NCBI GenBank assembly: GCA_003521145.1
Contig: DOTL01000012.1
Location: forward strand, 1-22,723
DNA length: 22,723 bases
Direction of reading: 5' to 3'
Origin: Streptococcus sp.
GTDB lineage: Bacteria > Bacillota > Bacilli > Lactobacillales > Streptococcaceae
Notes under the pieces: generated by a model
The model's input: the letters and a program-made list of their open reading frames with translations, nothing else
Database searches by the model: none
What the model was told of the DNA's origin: nothing
Position numbers and translations under genes: made by a program
Shown here: piece by piece, positions 16,568-22,723 of the stretch
Numbering within the stretch: position 1 is the first letter of the stretch
How the letters are laid out: each line of letters opens with the position of its first letter

Positions 16568-17194
16568 ATGCGAAAAATGAAAAAGCTAGTGAGCTATCTG
16601 CTTCTGCTCGCTATCCCAGTTGCCGCTGCTGTAGGCCTGTTTTTCTTTAATGGTTCAGGTTACCGTTTGTCAGAACAAGATGCAGAAGACATTGCTTACA
16701 AAAATGCAGGTGTCAAAACCTCTGAGATCTCCCAATCAACAGTTTCAAAATCACGTTCTGGACTTCACGGAAGTTATGAGATTAGTTTCACAACGTCAGA
16801 CAACCATTTTGAGTATACGATTGACGGTCAGTCAGGATCTATTTTGAAACATAAGAGTGACCATCCAACATCTAAAGATGAGGATGATACTCAAAAAAGT
16901 GAAGAGCCTAAAGACGAGACTCAACCTAGCGAAAGCAAGGAAGAGACAGCAGTATCTAAAGAAACAGCACAAACGACAGCTCTCAACCATGCTGGCCTAG
17001 CTGAGGGTTCTGTGACAAACTTGAAAACGGACTTGAAGACTGAAGGAGACGGTAAGGTCTTCAATATCAGCTTTGATTATGCTGCTAGCGGTCTACGTTA
17101 TAAATACGCGGTGAATGCTGATTCGGGAGCTATCGTAGCCTATACGACTGAGTATCTCACAGGGCCTGTGAGATACTCAGTAGGTCGCAGATAG
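16568..17194 (+). CDS. Membrane-anchored or secreted protein with two PepSY domains
   Basis: This 208-residue protein begins with a basic stretch and one hydrophobic segment (residues about 8-27), a membrane anchor or uncleaved signal with no lipobox Cys. Two PepSY-type domains follow: about 33-95 (SEQDAEDIAYKNAG, then FEYTIDGQSGSIL) and about 135-200 (ETAQTTALNHAG, then YKYAVNADSGAIV). They are joined by a highly charged Lys/Asp/Glu/Ser linker. PepSY domains are associated with inhibition or control of extracytoplasmic proteases; the partner is unknown. AGAGGAG precedes ATG 16568. The last 15 or so codons lie in a perfect 17-bp inverted repeat, so the C-terminus TEYLTGPVRYSVGRR looks like a sequence product of a palindrome rather than a conserved tail. 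Confidence 0.85.
   Translation: MRKMKKLVSYLLLLAIPVAAAVGLFFFNGSGYRLSEQDAEDIAYKNAGVKTSEISQSTVSKSRSGLHGSYEISFTTSDNHFEYTIDGQSGSILKHKSDHPTSKDEDDTQKSEEPKDETQPSESKEETAVSKETAQTTALNHAGLAEGSVTNLKTDLKTEGDGKVFNISFDYAASGLRYKYAVNADSGAIVAYTTEYLTGPVRYSVGRR
17147..17181. repeat. Perfect 17-bp inverted repeat inside the end of the PepSY gene
   Basis: ACTGAGTATCTCACAGG (17147-17163) and CCTGTGAGATACTCAGT (17165-17181) are exact reverse complements around a single G. The transcript would form a very stable hairpin, but no T-run follows, so it is not a classic terminator. It is coding, ending 13 bases before the end of the stop codon. Confidence 0.9.
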
Positions 17195-17227
17195 AGTGAA
17201 AGCTCTCCTTATTATTAAGGAAAATCC

Positions 17228-17255
17228 TTGCAATTTCTCTGAAATGGTGTAAACT
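17228..17255 (+). promoter_or_regulatory. Possible promoter of the 67-residue protein gene
   Basis: TTGCAA (17228-17233), a 16-base spacer and TAAACT (17250-17255) lie 60 bases before the start codon. Confidence 0.45.
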
Positions 17256-17315
17256 AAAAGTGAAAACGGTAACAGTAGCTGTAGATGTTGCCGTAGAATC
17301 AAGGAGGCTTTGACC

Positions 17316-17519
17316 ATGAAAGAATTCCAAGCATTTAAAGACTCGCTTAGCAATAAGGCTCTCAAAGCCATTTACGAAGAAAGTAAATTGGAAGTCCAAG
17401 ACGAAACAACTGAAGGTACAGAAGCCTTCTCACTAGCCTTGACGACCCAAATGGCTATTAATCTACTCGAAAGCTATGAAAAATGGCTAAAAGAAGAAAG
17501 AGCTAAGGAAGAAAAATAA
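17316..17519 (+). CDS. Small acidic protein of unknown function (67 residues)
   Basis: I do not recognise a named family. ATG 17316 is preceded by a consensus AAGGAGG (17301-17307) at 8 bases, which decides it over the in-frame TTG 17310. The product is soluble, rich in Glu, Lys and Ala, and predicted mostly helical (KEFQAFKDSLSNKALKAIYE, then LALTTQMAINLLESYEKWLK), ending in a charged ERAKEEK tail. It lacks a signal peptide, membrane segment or Cys. A terminator follows at once and a promoter-like sequence precedes, so it appears monocistronic. The strong ribosome site, dedicated terminator and normal codon use argue that it is a real gene, probably a conserved streptococcal hypothetical protein. 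Confidence 0.8.
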   Translation: MKEFQAFKDSLSNKALKAIYEESKLEVQDETTEGTEAFSLALTTQMAINLLESYEKWLKEERAKEEK

Positions 17520-17523
17520 GATG

Positions 17524-17552
17524 AAATCCTTGTCGAAAGACAGGGATTTTTC
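17524..17552 (+). terminator. Terminator of the 67-residue protein gene
   Basis: AAATCCTTGTC and GACAGGGATTT form an 11-position stem (one T-G pair) over a GAAA-type loop, followed by T residues. Confidence 0.85.
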
Positions 17553-17699
17553 TTGTGAGGACACATTTTTCTATCTTCCTTTCACACGATAAGTTTGGAG
17601 TTTAGAAGTTCTCCTTTAAGCTTCATGATCACATTATTAGTCCAATCGAGATTTGATACCTTTTGGGTTTCTTATTTCAACGTCTCCTTATAATTTCAT
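17553..17699. other. Intergenic stretch before the T-box with nothing recognised
   Basis: This AT-rich sequence lies between the terminator at 17524-17552 and the T-box promoter. I see no gene with a ribosome site and no repeat or mobile-element end. Confidence 0.5.
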
Positions 17700-17728
17700 T
17701 TGTCTTGGTCTTAAAATTGTGATAAAAT
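17700..17728 (+). promoter_or_regulatory. Promoter of the T-box leader
   Basis: TTGTCT (17700-17705), a 17-base spacer and TAAAAT (17723-17728), with TG one base upstream of the -10, are placed just before the first helix of the T-box leader. Confidence 0.7.
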
Positions 17729-17730
17729 AA

Positions 17731-17917
17731 GACCATTCAGAGGTGCTTTGAAGCCCATTTGTCACAGGAAGCGGTGGTACTGAGAAATCCGCACAAATGT
17801 CAAAGCTGGTTGCTGATGGTCAAATTGAATCAAGAAAGCTGTGAGTGGTTACCACTCAAAACTGGGTGGTACCGCGGATACACATTCGTCCCTGTCATGG
17901 TTATGGCAGGGATTTTC
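17731..17917 (+). promoter_or_regulatory. T-box riboswitch (tRNA-sensing leader) with terminator
   Basis: The T-box core GGGTGGTACCGCG (17864-17876) is exact. A Stem I is readable: GACCATTCAG (17731-17740) pairs with CTGATGGTC (17813-17821, one bulge), ATTTGT (17757-17762) with ACAAAT (17793-17798), and the distal part around AGGAAGCGG and CCGC has the usual AG-rich bulge and apical loop. Stem III is GAGTGG and CCACTC just before the T-box. The terminator CCCTGTCAT/ATGGCAGGG (17890-17911) plus ATTTT competes with the antiterminator. The specifier codon is uncertain. GUC followed by A (17799-17802) would mean valine; GCU followed by G (17805-17808) would mean alanine. The next gene is a dead flavin-reductase-like gene, and valS lies 1.85 kb downstream on the same strand. 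Confidence 0.9.
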
Positions 17918-18020
17918 TATAGCTTTTAAAAAACCAAGACCGAAGGTCGCAGGTGAATTTAGAGATATTGATGCAGACAGAGCGAAAGCGAGGTCTACGT
18001 TCCTATCAGAGGAGAGTGAC

Positions 18021-18600
18021 ATGAAGCAATCTTTTGAGACCAGTAAATTGTACTATGGTTTTTCCATTTTTATCTTGGGTTACTAGGACCAGACACATGG
18101 CTATAATGTGACGACTTGTAGTTCTTCCTATAGTCTAGGAGATTGGCTCGTCATCGGGGTTGGTAGTGAGGAAAATGCGGCAGACCAGATTAAACATTAT
18201 TAGAAGTTTACTGTGAATATTTCTGATGAGAGTTTAATGCTTGAGATGGAACAGGCTGGTTTTATTAGTCATCGGGAGAAGATTGCTAAACTTGGCCTAG
18301 ATTTCCAACCTTCTAAACTGACACAAGCACCTATCTTGGATGGCCTGCCCAGTCGTTCTGGATTGTAAGGTCGACAGAATTATTGAGGAAGATGGTACCT
18401 GCCATATCTTTGCTAAAATTTTAGATCGCCTTGCTGATTATGATTTGCTAGATGGCAGGGGCCCTTTTAAAAATGACCGCTTTGCACCGACTTACTTTAT
18501 GGGTGATGGTCATAAGCGTGTCTATCGCTATCTGGATAACCGAGTTGAACCCATGGGAAGCCTCATCAAGAAAGCGAGGAAGAAAGATGACAAAAGCTGA
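18021..18600 (+). pseudogene. Decayed flavin-reductase-like flavoprotein
   Basis: The start is ATG 18021, preceded by GAGGAGAG; the frame running through the T-box upstream is not coding. The product, about 192 residues, would begin MKQSFETSKLYYGFSIFILGY and resembles the flavin reductase-like (FMN-binding split-barrel) proteins of streptococci. It is broken by TAG at 18084-18086, a second TAG at 18201-18203 and a one-base gain near 18344, after which the frame resumes with CPVVLDCKVDRIIEEDG and runs to GSLIKKARKKDDKS. All parts together cover the family length, so this is a full-length gene killed by point lesions rather than a truncation. Its end overlaps the start of the acetyltransferase gene by 14 bases, showing they were one operon. 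The family assignment is from remembered sequence pattern. Confidence 0.78.
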
Positions 18601-19147
18601 ATCACCAGAACGAATCGAAACTGAGCGTCTGGTCTTACGAAATCGTACATTGGCGGATGCAGAGGCAATCTTTGACTTTGCCAGTCGTCCAGAAGTCTCC
18701 TACCCAGCTGGTTTTCCACCCGTCAAGACCTTGGAAGACGAGATCTATTACCTAGAGCATATCCTTCCTGAGCGTAATCAAAAAGACAATCTCCCAGCTG
18801 GTTACGGCATTGTGGTCAAAGGGACTGATAAAGTGATCGGTTCTGTTGATTTCAACCATAGACACGAAGATGATGTGCTTGAAATTGGCTATACTTTGCA
18901 CCCAGACTATTGGGGTCGAGGCTATGTGCCAGAAGCAGCGCGTGCTTTGATTGATCTAGGATTTAAGGATTTGGGCCTTCACAAGATTGAGCTGACTTGC
19001 TTTAGCTACAATGTCCAAAGTCAACGTGTCGCTGAAAAACTCGGTTTCACTCTTGAAACTCGCATAAGGGATCGCAAAGATGCCCAAGGAAACCGTTGTG
19101 ACAGTCTCATATATGGCTTGCTGAAGAGTGAGTGGGACGAGAAATAA
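18587..19147 (+). CDS. GNAT family N-acetyltransferase (RimJ/RimL-like)
   Basis: This is a 186-residue cytoplasmic acetyltransferase. ATG 18587 follows a GAGGA site and gives the typical family start (IETERLVLRNRTLADAEAI). The longer in-frame reading from 18452 runs through the dead upstream gene and is not used. The fold is recognisable: a first strand with the RLVLR motif, a central GSVDFNHRHEDDVLEIGY, the acetyl-CoA loop around PDYWGRGYVPEA, and the C-terminal KIELTCFSYNVQSQRVAEKLGF typical of the RimJ/RimL branch. The substrate cannot be read; relatives acetylate ribosomal-protein N-termini or small amines. It overlaps the dead flavoprotein gene, so its expression should still come through the T-box promoter. 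Confidence 0.9.
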   Translation: MTKAESPERIETERLVLRNRTLADAEAIFDFASRPEVSYPAGFPPVKTLEDEIYYLEHILPERNQKDNLPAGYGIVVKGTDKVIGSVDFNHRHEDDVLEIGYTLHPDYWGRGYVPEAARALIDLGFKDLGLHKIELTCFSYNVQSQRVAEKLGFTLETRIRDRKDAQGNRCDSLIYGLLKSEWDEK

Positions 19148-19210
19148 CTAAGTATAGACACTAAAAAAATTTGTAAAGTTTAAATAACTTATAAAGTATT
19201 GAGGTACAAA

Positions 19211-19576
19211 ATGGAAAACGAAAGCTTGGATTTAATTATTAAGGAAGTAGAAAATCAACAGGAAAAAGAGTTAGTTCGTTTTGAATCTAACTTATCTGAA
19301 GGAATAAATAAGTACAAAGAAGTATTACCAGCTGATCTAATAACACCCCAACTACAGGAAAAAATTGACAACGAAGTAAAATTACAATTAGTTGAATTTC
19401 AAAAAAGTATTGATTTGAAACCGAAAGCATTATACCATGCTTTAAAAGTTGAGGCTGAACTTAATCCTGAAATTGAAAAAGATGATTTGAAACAAAGTGC
19501 TTATGATTTCTTGGAAAAAACAACAAAAAACAAATATTTAAAAAAGATTATTCGTGAGCTAAAAAAAGGAGTATAA
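19211..19576 (+). CDS. Unrecognised acidic helical protein (121 residues), first of an AT-rich pair
   Basis: I do not recognise this protein. ATG 19211 follows TTGAGGT at good spacing, which decides it over the in-frame TTG 19199. The product is almost all charged and aliphatic residues (ESLDLIIKEVENQQEKELVR at the start, KNKYLKKIIRELKKGV at the end), with no signal peptide, membrane segment or Cys. It is probably helical and partly coiled-coil. Base composition is clearly more AT-rich than the flanking acetyltransferase and valS genes. It ends one base before the next small gene, whose ribosome site lies inside this gene's last codons. It may be part of a small two-gene module acquired by transfer (inference); toxin-antitoxin and phage-derived origins are possible but unsupported by any motif. 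Confidence 0.7.
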   Translation: MENESLDLIIKEVENQQEKELVRFESNLSEGINKYKEVLPADLITPQLQEKIDNEVKLQLVEFQKSIDLKPKALYHALKVEAELNPEIEKDDLKQSAYDFLEKTTKNKYLKKIIRELKKGV

Positions 19577-19577
19577 A

Positions 19578-19757
19578 ATGGCAATTGTTGGGGATTTAGC
19601 TGTTAAAGGAAGAAAAGCTGTTATTAAATTTATGCTAGAATTGATAACAGAATTTCTGAAAAGTGAAAAATTTAAAAAACAAATGAAATTCATGGTCGAA
19701 ACTTTAGTTACTAAGGTAGTTGATAAAGTTATAGAAGAAAAGAAAAGAAATAACTAG
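19578..19757 (+). CDS. Unrecognised small basic amphipathic protein (59 residues), second of an AT-rich pair
   Basis: This short gene has a consensus AAAAAAGGAG site (19561-19571) 7 bases before ATG 19578 and starts one base after the stop of its partner. The product begins MAIVGDLAVKGRKAVIKFML and ends VVDKVIEEKKRNN. It alternates hydrophobic and Lys/Glu residues so as to form two or three amphipathic helices, with a net positive charge and no Cys. It is shorter than most automatic cut-offs. Strong translational coupling to the acidic upstream protein suggests the two act together, possibly as a complex. The gene ends 13 bases before valS. Function unknown; it could be a membrane-active peptide or a small binding partner, but I see no decisive motif. 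Confidence 0.6.
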   Translation: MAIVGDLAVKGRKAVIKFMLELITEFLKSEKFKKQMKFMVETLVTKVVDKVIEEKKRNN

Positions 19758-19770
19758 AAAGGACACACAC

Positions 19771-22422
19771 ATGTCTAAAGAACTTTCACCTAAATACAAT
19801 CCAGCTGAGGTTGAGGCTGGTCGTTACCAAAAATGGCTTGATGAAGATGTTTTCAAGCCTTCAGGCGATAAAAAGGCTAAGCCTTATTCCATCGTCATTC
19901 CACCACCAAACGTAACCGGAAAACTTCACTTGGGTCACGCTTGGGATACAACTTTGCAGGATATCATTATCCGTCAAAAACGTATGCAAGGTTTTGATAC
20001 GCTTTGGCTTCCTGGTATGGACCACGCTGGAATTGCCACTCAAGCTAAGGTTGAAGCTCGTTTGGCCGAAAGTGGCATTTCTCGATATGACCTTGGTCGT
20101 GAAAAATTCCTTGATAAAGTCTGGGAATGGAAAGACGAGTATGCGGCAACTATCAAGGAACAATGGGGTAAGATGGGCCTCTCTGTAGACTACTCTCGTG
20201 AGCGTTTCACCCTTGACGAGGGATTGTCAAAAGCCGTTCGCAAGGTCTTTGTAGAGCTTTACAAAAAAGGTTGGATTTACCGTGGTGAGTTTATCATCAA
20301 CTGGGATCCAAAAGCCCGCACAGCCCTTTCTGATATTGAGGTCATTCACAAGGATGTGGAAGGTGCCTTCTACCACATGAACTACATGTTAGAAGACGGT
20401 TCACGTGCCCTGGAAGTGGCAACAACTCGTCCTGAAACCATGTTTGGGGATACTGCCGTAGCCGTTAACCCAGATGATGATCGTTATAAAGACTTGATTG
20501 GTAAAAATGTTATCTTGCCAATTTTGAACAAGCCAATCCCAATCGTTGGCGATGAACACGCAGACCCTGAATTTGGTACTGGTGTGGTTAAAATCACTCC
20601 TGCTCATGACCCTAACGACTTCTTAGTTGGTCAACGCCATAACTTGCCACAAGTCAATGTCATGAATGATGATGGCACCATGAATGAATTGGCTGGCGAA
20701 TTCAACGGTATGGACCGCTTTGAAGCACGTAAGGCCGTTGTTAAGAAATTGGAAGAAATCGGTGCCCTTGTCGAAATCGAAAAGATGACTCACTCAGTTG
20801 GTCACTCAGAACGTACAGGTGTGCCTGTTGAACCACGCTTGTCTACACAATGGTTCGTTAAGATGGACCAACTGGCTAAAAATGCCATCGCTAACCAAGA
20901 CACAGACGATAAGGTTGATTTTTATCCACCTCGTTTCAATGATACCTTCCTTCAATGGATGGAAAATGTCCACGACTGGGTTATCTCTCGTCAGCTTTGG
21001 TGGGGTCACCAAATCCCTGCTTGGTATAATGCTGAAGGTGAAATATACGTTGGCGAAGAAGCACCAGAAGGTGACGGCTGGAAACAAGACGAAGATGTCT
21101 TGGATACTTGGTTCAGTTCTGCCCTCTGGCCATTCTCAACTATGGGCTGGCCTGATGTCGACTCAGAAGACTTCAAACGTTACTTCCCAACCTCAACACT
21201 TGTCACTGGTTATGACATCATCTTCTTCTGGGTGTCTCGTATGATCTTTCAATCATTGGAATTCACAGGTCGCCAACCATTTAAGAATGTCCTTATCCAC
21301 GGTCTTATCCGTGACGAGCAAGGACGTAAGATGTCTAAGTCCCTTGGTAACGGTATTGACCCAATGGATGTTATCGAAAAATACGGTGCTGATGCCCTTC
21401 GTTGGTTCCTTTCAAACGGTTCTGCACCAGGTCAAGACGTACGCTTCTCCTACGAGAAAATGGATGCTTCTTGGAACTTCATTAACAAGATTTGGAATAT
21501 CTCTCGTTACATCCTTATGAACAATGAAGGGTTGACCTTGGATGTGGCGCGTGAAAATGTAGCTAAAGTGGTTGCTGGTCAAGCAGGTAATGTCACAGAC
21601 CGTTGGATTCTCCACAACCTCAATGAAACTATTGGAAAAGTTACTGAGAACTTTGACAAGTTCGAATTTGGTGTGGCTGGTCACATCCTCTACAACTTCA
21701 TCTGGGATGAGTTTGCGGACTGGTATGTTGAGTTGACCAAGGAAGTGCTTTATAGCGATAATGAAGACGAAAAAGTCATCACACGCTCTGTGCTTCTTTA
21801 TACCTTGGATCAAATCTTGCGTCTCCTTCACCCAATCATGCCATTCGTAACTGAGGAAGTCTACGGTCAAATCTCTGAAGGAACAATCGTGACGGCGGAA
21901 TACCCAGTGGTTCGTCCAGAATTTGAAAACGAAGAAGCAGCAGCCGGCGTTGAAGCTCTTAAAGACGTGATTCGCTCCGTTCGTAACTCACGTGCAGAAG
22001 TGAATGTAGCACCAGGCAAGCCAATCACAATCTTGATTAAGACTAGCGACAGCAAGCTTGGTGCCTTCTTCAATGACAACGTCAACTACATCAAACGCTT
22101 CACAAACCCAGAACACTTGGAAATTGCAGCAGATGTAGAAGTGCCTGACTTGGTTATGTCAAGTATCATCACAGGCGCAGAAATCTACTTACCACTTGCT
22201 GACCTTCTTAATGTCGAAGAAGAATTGGCTCGTCTTGAAAAAGAATTGGTCAAATGGCAAAAAGAACTCGACATGGTTGGTAAGAAACTTAGCAATGAAC
22301 GCTTCGTAGCCAATGCCAAACCAGAAGTCGTCCAAAAAGAACGCGACAAACAAGAAGATTACCAAGCTAAATACGATGCGACAGTTATACGTATTGAAGA
22401 AATGAAGAAATTGGTTAAATAA
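19771..22422 (+). CDS. valS: Valyl-tRNA synthetase
   Basis: ValS charges tRNA-Val in the cytoplasm and edits mischarged threonine. The 883 residues are full length for the class Ia family. Features in order: a Rossmann catalytic core with the HIGH motif in NVTGKLHLGHAWD (near residues 48-58), a CP1 editing domain inserted at about 190-350 (TTRPETMFGDTAVAV, DPNDF), the KMSKS motif at 520-524 (GRKMSKSLGNG), a helical anticodon-binding domain from about residue 610, and a C-terminal coiled coil (about 815-883) rich in Glu and Lys. The ribosome site AAAGGA before ATG 19771 is modest. No T-box lies directly upstream; the nearest is at 17731-17917, separated by three gene units. A terminator follows the gene. 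Confidence 0.98.
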   Translation: MSKELSPKYNPAEVEAGRYQKWLDEDVFKPSGDKKAKPYSIVIPPPNVTGKLHLGHAWDTTLQDIIIRQKRMQGFDTLWLPGMDHAGIATQAKVEARLAESGISRYDLGREKFLDKVWEWKDEYAATIKEQWGKMGLSVDYSRERFTLDEGLSKAVRKVFVELYKKGWIYRGEFIINWDPKARTALSDIEVIHKDVEGAFYHMNYMLEDGSRALEVATTRPETMFGDTAVAVNPDDDRYKDLIGKNVILPILNKPIPIVGDEHADPEFGTGVVKITPAHDPNDFLVGQRHNLPQVNVMNDDGTMNELAGEFNGMDRFEARKAVVKKLEEIGALVEIEKMTHSVGHSERTGVPVEPRLSTQWFVKMDQLAKNAIANQDTDDKVDFYPPRFNDTFLQWMENVHDWVISRQLWWGHQIPAWYNAEGEIYVGEEAPEGDGWKQDEDVLDTWFSSALWPFSTMGWPDVDSEDFKRYFPTSTLVTGYDIIFFWVSRMIFQSLEFTGRQPFKNVLIHGLIRDEQGRKMSKSLGNGIDPMDVIEKYGADALRWFLSNGSAPGQDVRFSYEKMDASWNFINKIWNISRYILMNNEGLTLDVARENVAKVVAGQAGNVTDRWILHNLNETIGKVTENFDKFEFGVAGHILYNFIWDEFADWYVELTKEVLYSDNEDEKVITRSVLLYTLDQILRLLHPIMPFVTEEVYGQISEGTIVTAEYPVVRPEFENEEAAAGVEALKDVIRSVRNSRAEVNVAPGKPITILIKTSDSKLGAFFNDNVNYIKRFTNPEHLEIAADVEVPDLVMSSIITGAEIYLPLADLLNVEEELARLEKELVKWQKELDMVGKKLSNERFVANAKPEVVQKERDKQEDYQAKYDATVIRIEEMKKLVK

Positions 22423-22431
22423 ACAAAGAAG

Positions 22432-22456
22432 CACGGCGGAATGCCGTGTTTTTTAA
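22432..22456 (+). terminator. valS terminator
   Basis: CACGGC and GCCGTG form a GC-rich stem over a five-base loop, followed by six T. Confidence 0.9.
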
Positions 22457-22521
22457 GCTCTTTGTCAACTGTGGTGCTTCTCAAAAAAATTCTGGTGATG
22501 TGTCGTGATTTAAATATAACA

Positions 22522-22547
22522 AAAAAGTCATCATATGATGACTTTTT
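22522..22547. terminator. Perfect 26-base palindrome, likely bidirectional terminator
   Basis: AAAAAGTCATCAT is followed directly by its reverse complement ATGATGACTTTTT. The A-run/T-run ends fit a terminator for both strands, lying between the valS terminator and the insertion sequence. Confidence 0.7.
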
Positions 22548-22578
22548 CAGTGGCACTACCAAAAGCCTACGTTTATTT

Positions 22579-22723
22579 GGCTCTATAATTTCTGTAGTGG
22601 GTAAAACCACTGTAGAGATTATAGAGCTTTTTGAGTCTACACAAAAAGTCCCATAAGAACTATAATGAAAAGCGACAAAACTACCATTAGGAAGAACTTA
22701 TGAGACCTATTAAGAATACCACA
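22579..22723 (+). mobile_element. Left part of an insertion sequence, probably ISL3 family, cut by the window end
   Basis: The sequence from GGCTCTATAATTTC (22579) resembles the terminal inverted repeat of streptococcal ISL3-type elements. It is followed by an internal inverted copy, so GCTCTATAATTTCTGTAGTGG can fold with the stretch ending ATTATAGAGC near 22626 (three mismatches). A short leader leads to the transposase start at 22700. The right end and target duplication lie outside the window, so the family is inferred. Confidence 0.55.
22700..22723 (+). CDS. Start of an IS transposase (partial, eight codons)
   Basis: AGGAAG lies 6 bases before ATG 22700, and the visible residues are MRPIKNTT. 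The IKNTT pattern near the start recalls ISL3-family transposases of streptococci (IS1193/IS1167 type). Only eight codons are visible, so neither the family nor intactness can be established. Confidence 0.45.

Noticed and set aside
17841..18086. An 81-codon frame running through the T-box into the flavoprotein start
   Set aside because: Its first 60 codons lie in the riboswitch and terminator; the real start is ATG 18021 with a GAGGAGAG site.
1..22723. tRNA, rRNA, CRISPR array, prophage or replication origin
   Set aside because: I looked on both strands and saw no supporting sequence; the only structured RNAs supported are the T-box and terminators.

Overview
The window looks like the chromosome of a low-GC streptococcus of the salivarius group. 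Streptococcus thermophilus is the most likely species. Support comes from YSIRK-type signal peptides, SH3_5 and GBS_Bsp-like surface modules, an argCJBD cluster, hom-thrB, a T-box leader, and unusually many decayed genes (three clear multi-lesion pseudogenes in 22.7 kb). The species call is inference, because no rRNA gene or other diagnostic marker is present.

Layout. (1) 1-5875: two paralogous secreted surface-protein genes, each with a YSIRK signal peptide, an Ala/Ser/Glu-rich stretch and arrays of SH3_5 wall-binding and GBS_Bsp-like repeats, and neither with an LPXTG anchor. The first is intact. The second carried an internal VanY-type D,D/L,D-carboxypeptidase domain and is broken by four frameshifts and one nonsense codon. 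(2) 6008-7987: a carbon-nitrogen hydrolase and a class I aminotransferase resembling the MtnU/MtnE (omega-amidase/glutamine transaminase) pair. (3) 8115-12257: argC-argJ-argB-argD, arginine synthesis from glutamate to ornithine via N-acetylated intermediates, behind a promoter overlapped by probable ArgR sites and closed by a strong terminator. (4) 12298-13176, minus strand: a polysaccharide deacetylase pseudogene. (5) 13348-16455: hom-thrB-rarD, the homoserine/threonine branch plus an EamA/RarD permease that starts with TTG inside the end of thrB. (6) 16568-17519: a secreted or membrane-anchored double PepSY protein whose 3' end lies in a perfect 17-bp inverted repeat, then a small conserved-type protein. 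(7) 17700-19147: a T-box riboswitch in front of a dead flavin-reductase-like gene, followed by an intact GNAT acetyltransferase gene. (8) 19211-19757: two unrecognised AT-rich small genes, tightly coupled. (9) 19771-22422: valS with its terminator. (10) 22579-end: the left part of an insertion sequence, probably ISL3 family, entering the window edge.

Functionally the core is amino-acid metabolism (Arg, Thr/Met precursors, Gln/Met transamination, Val-tRNA charging), interleaved with surface and cell-wall genes undergoing decay. The points most worth a second look are the T-box stranded on a dead gene upstream of valS, the small AT-rich gene pair before valS, the PepSY terminal palindrome, and the paralogous anchorless wall-binding proteins with an exactly identical 54-base 3' end. 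I saw no tRNA, rRNA, CRISPR array, prophage or replication origin.
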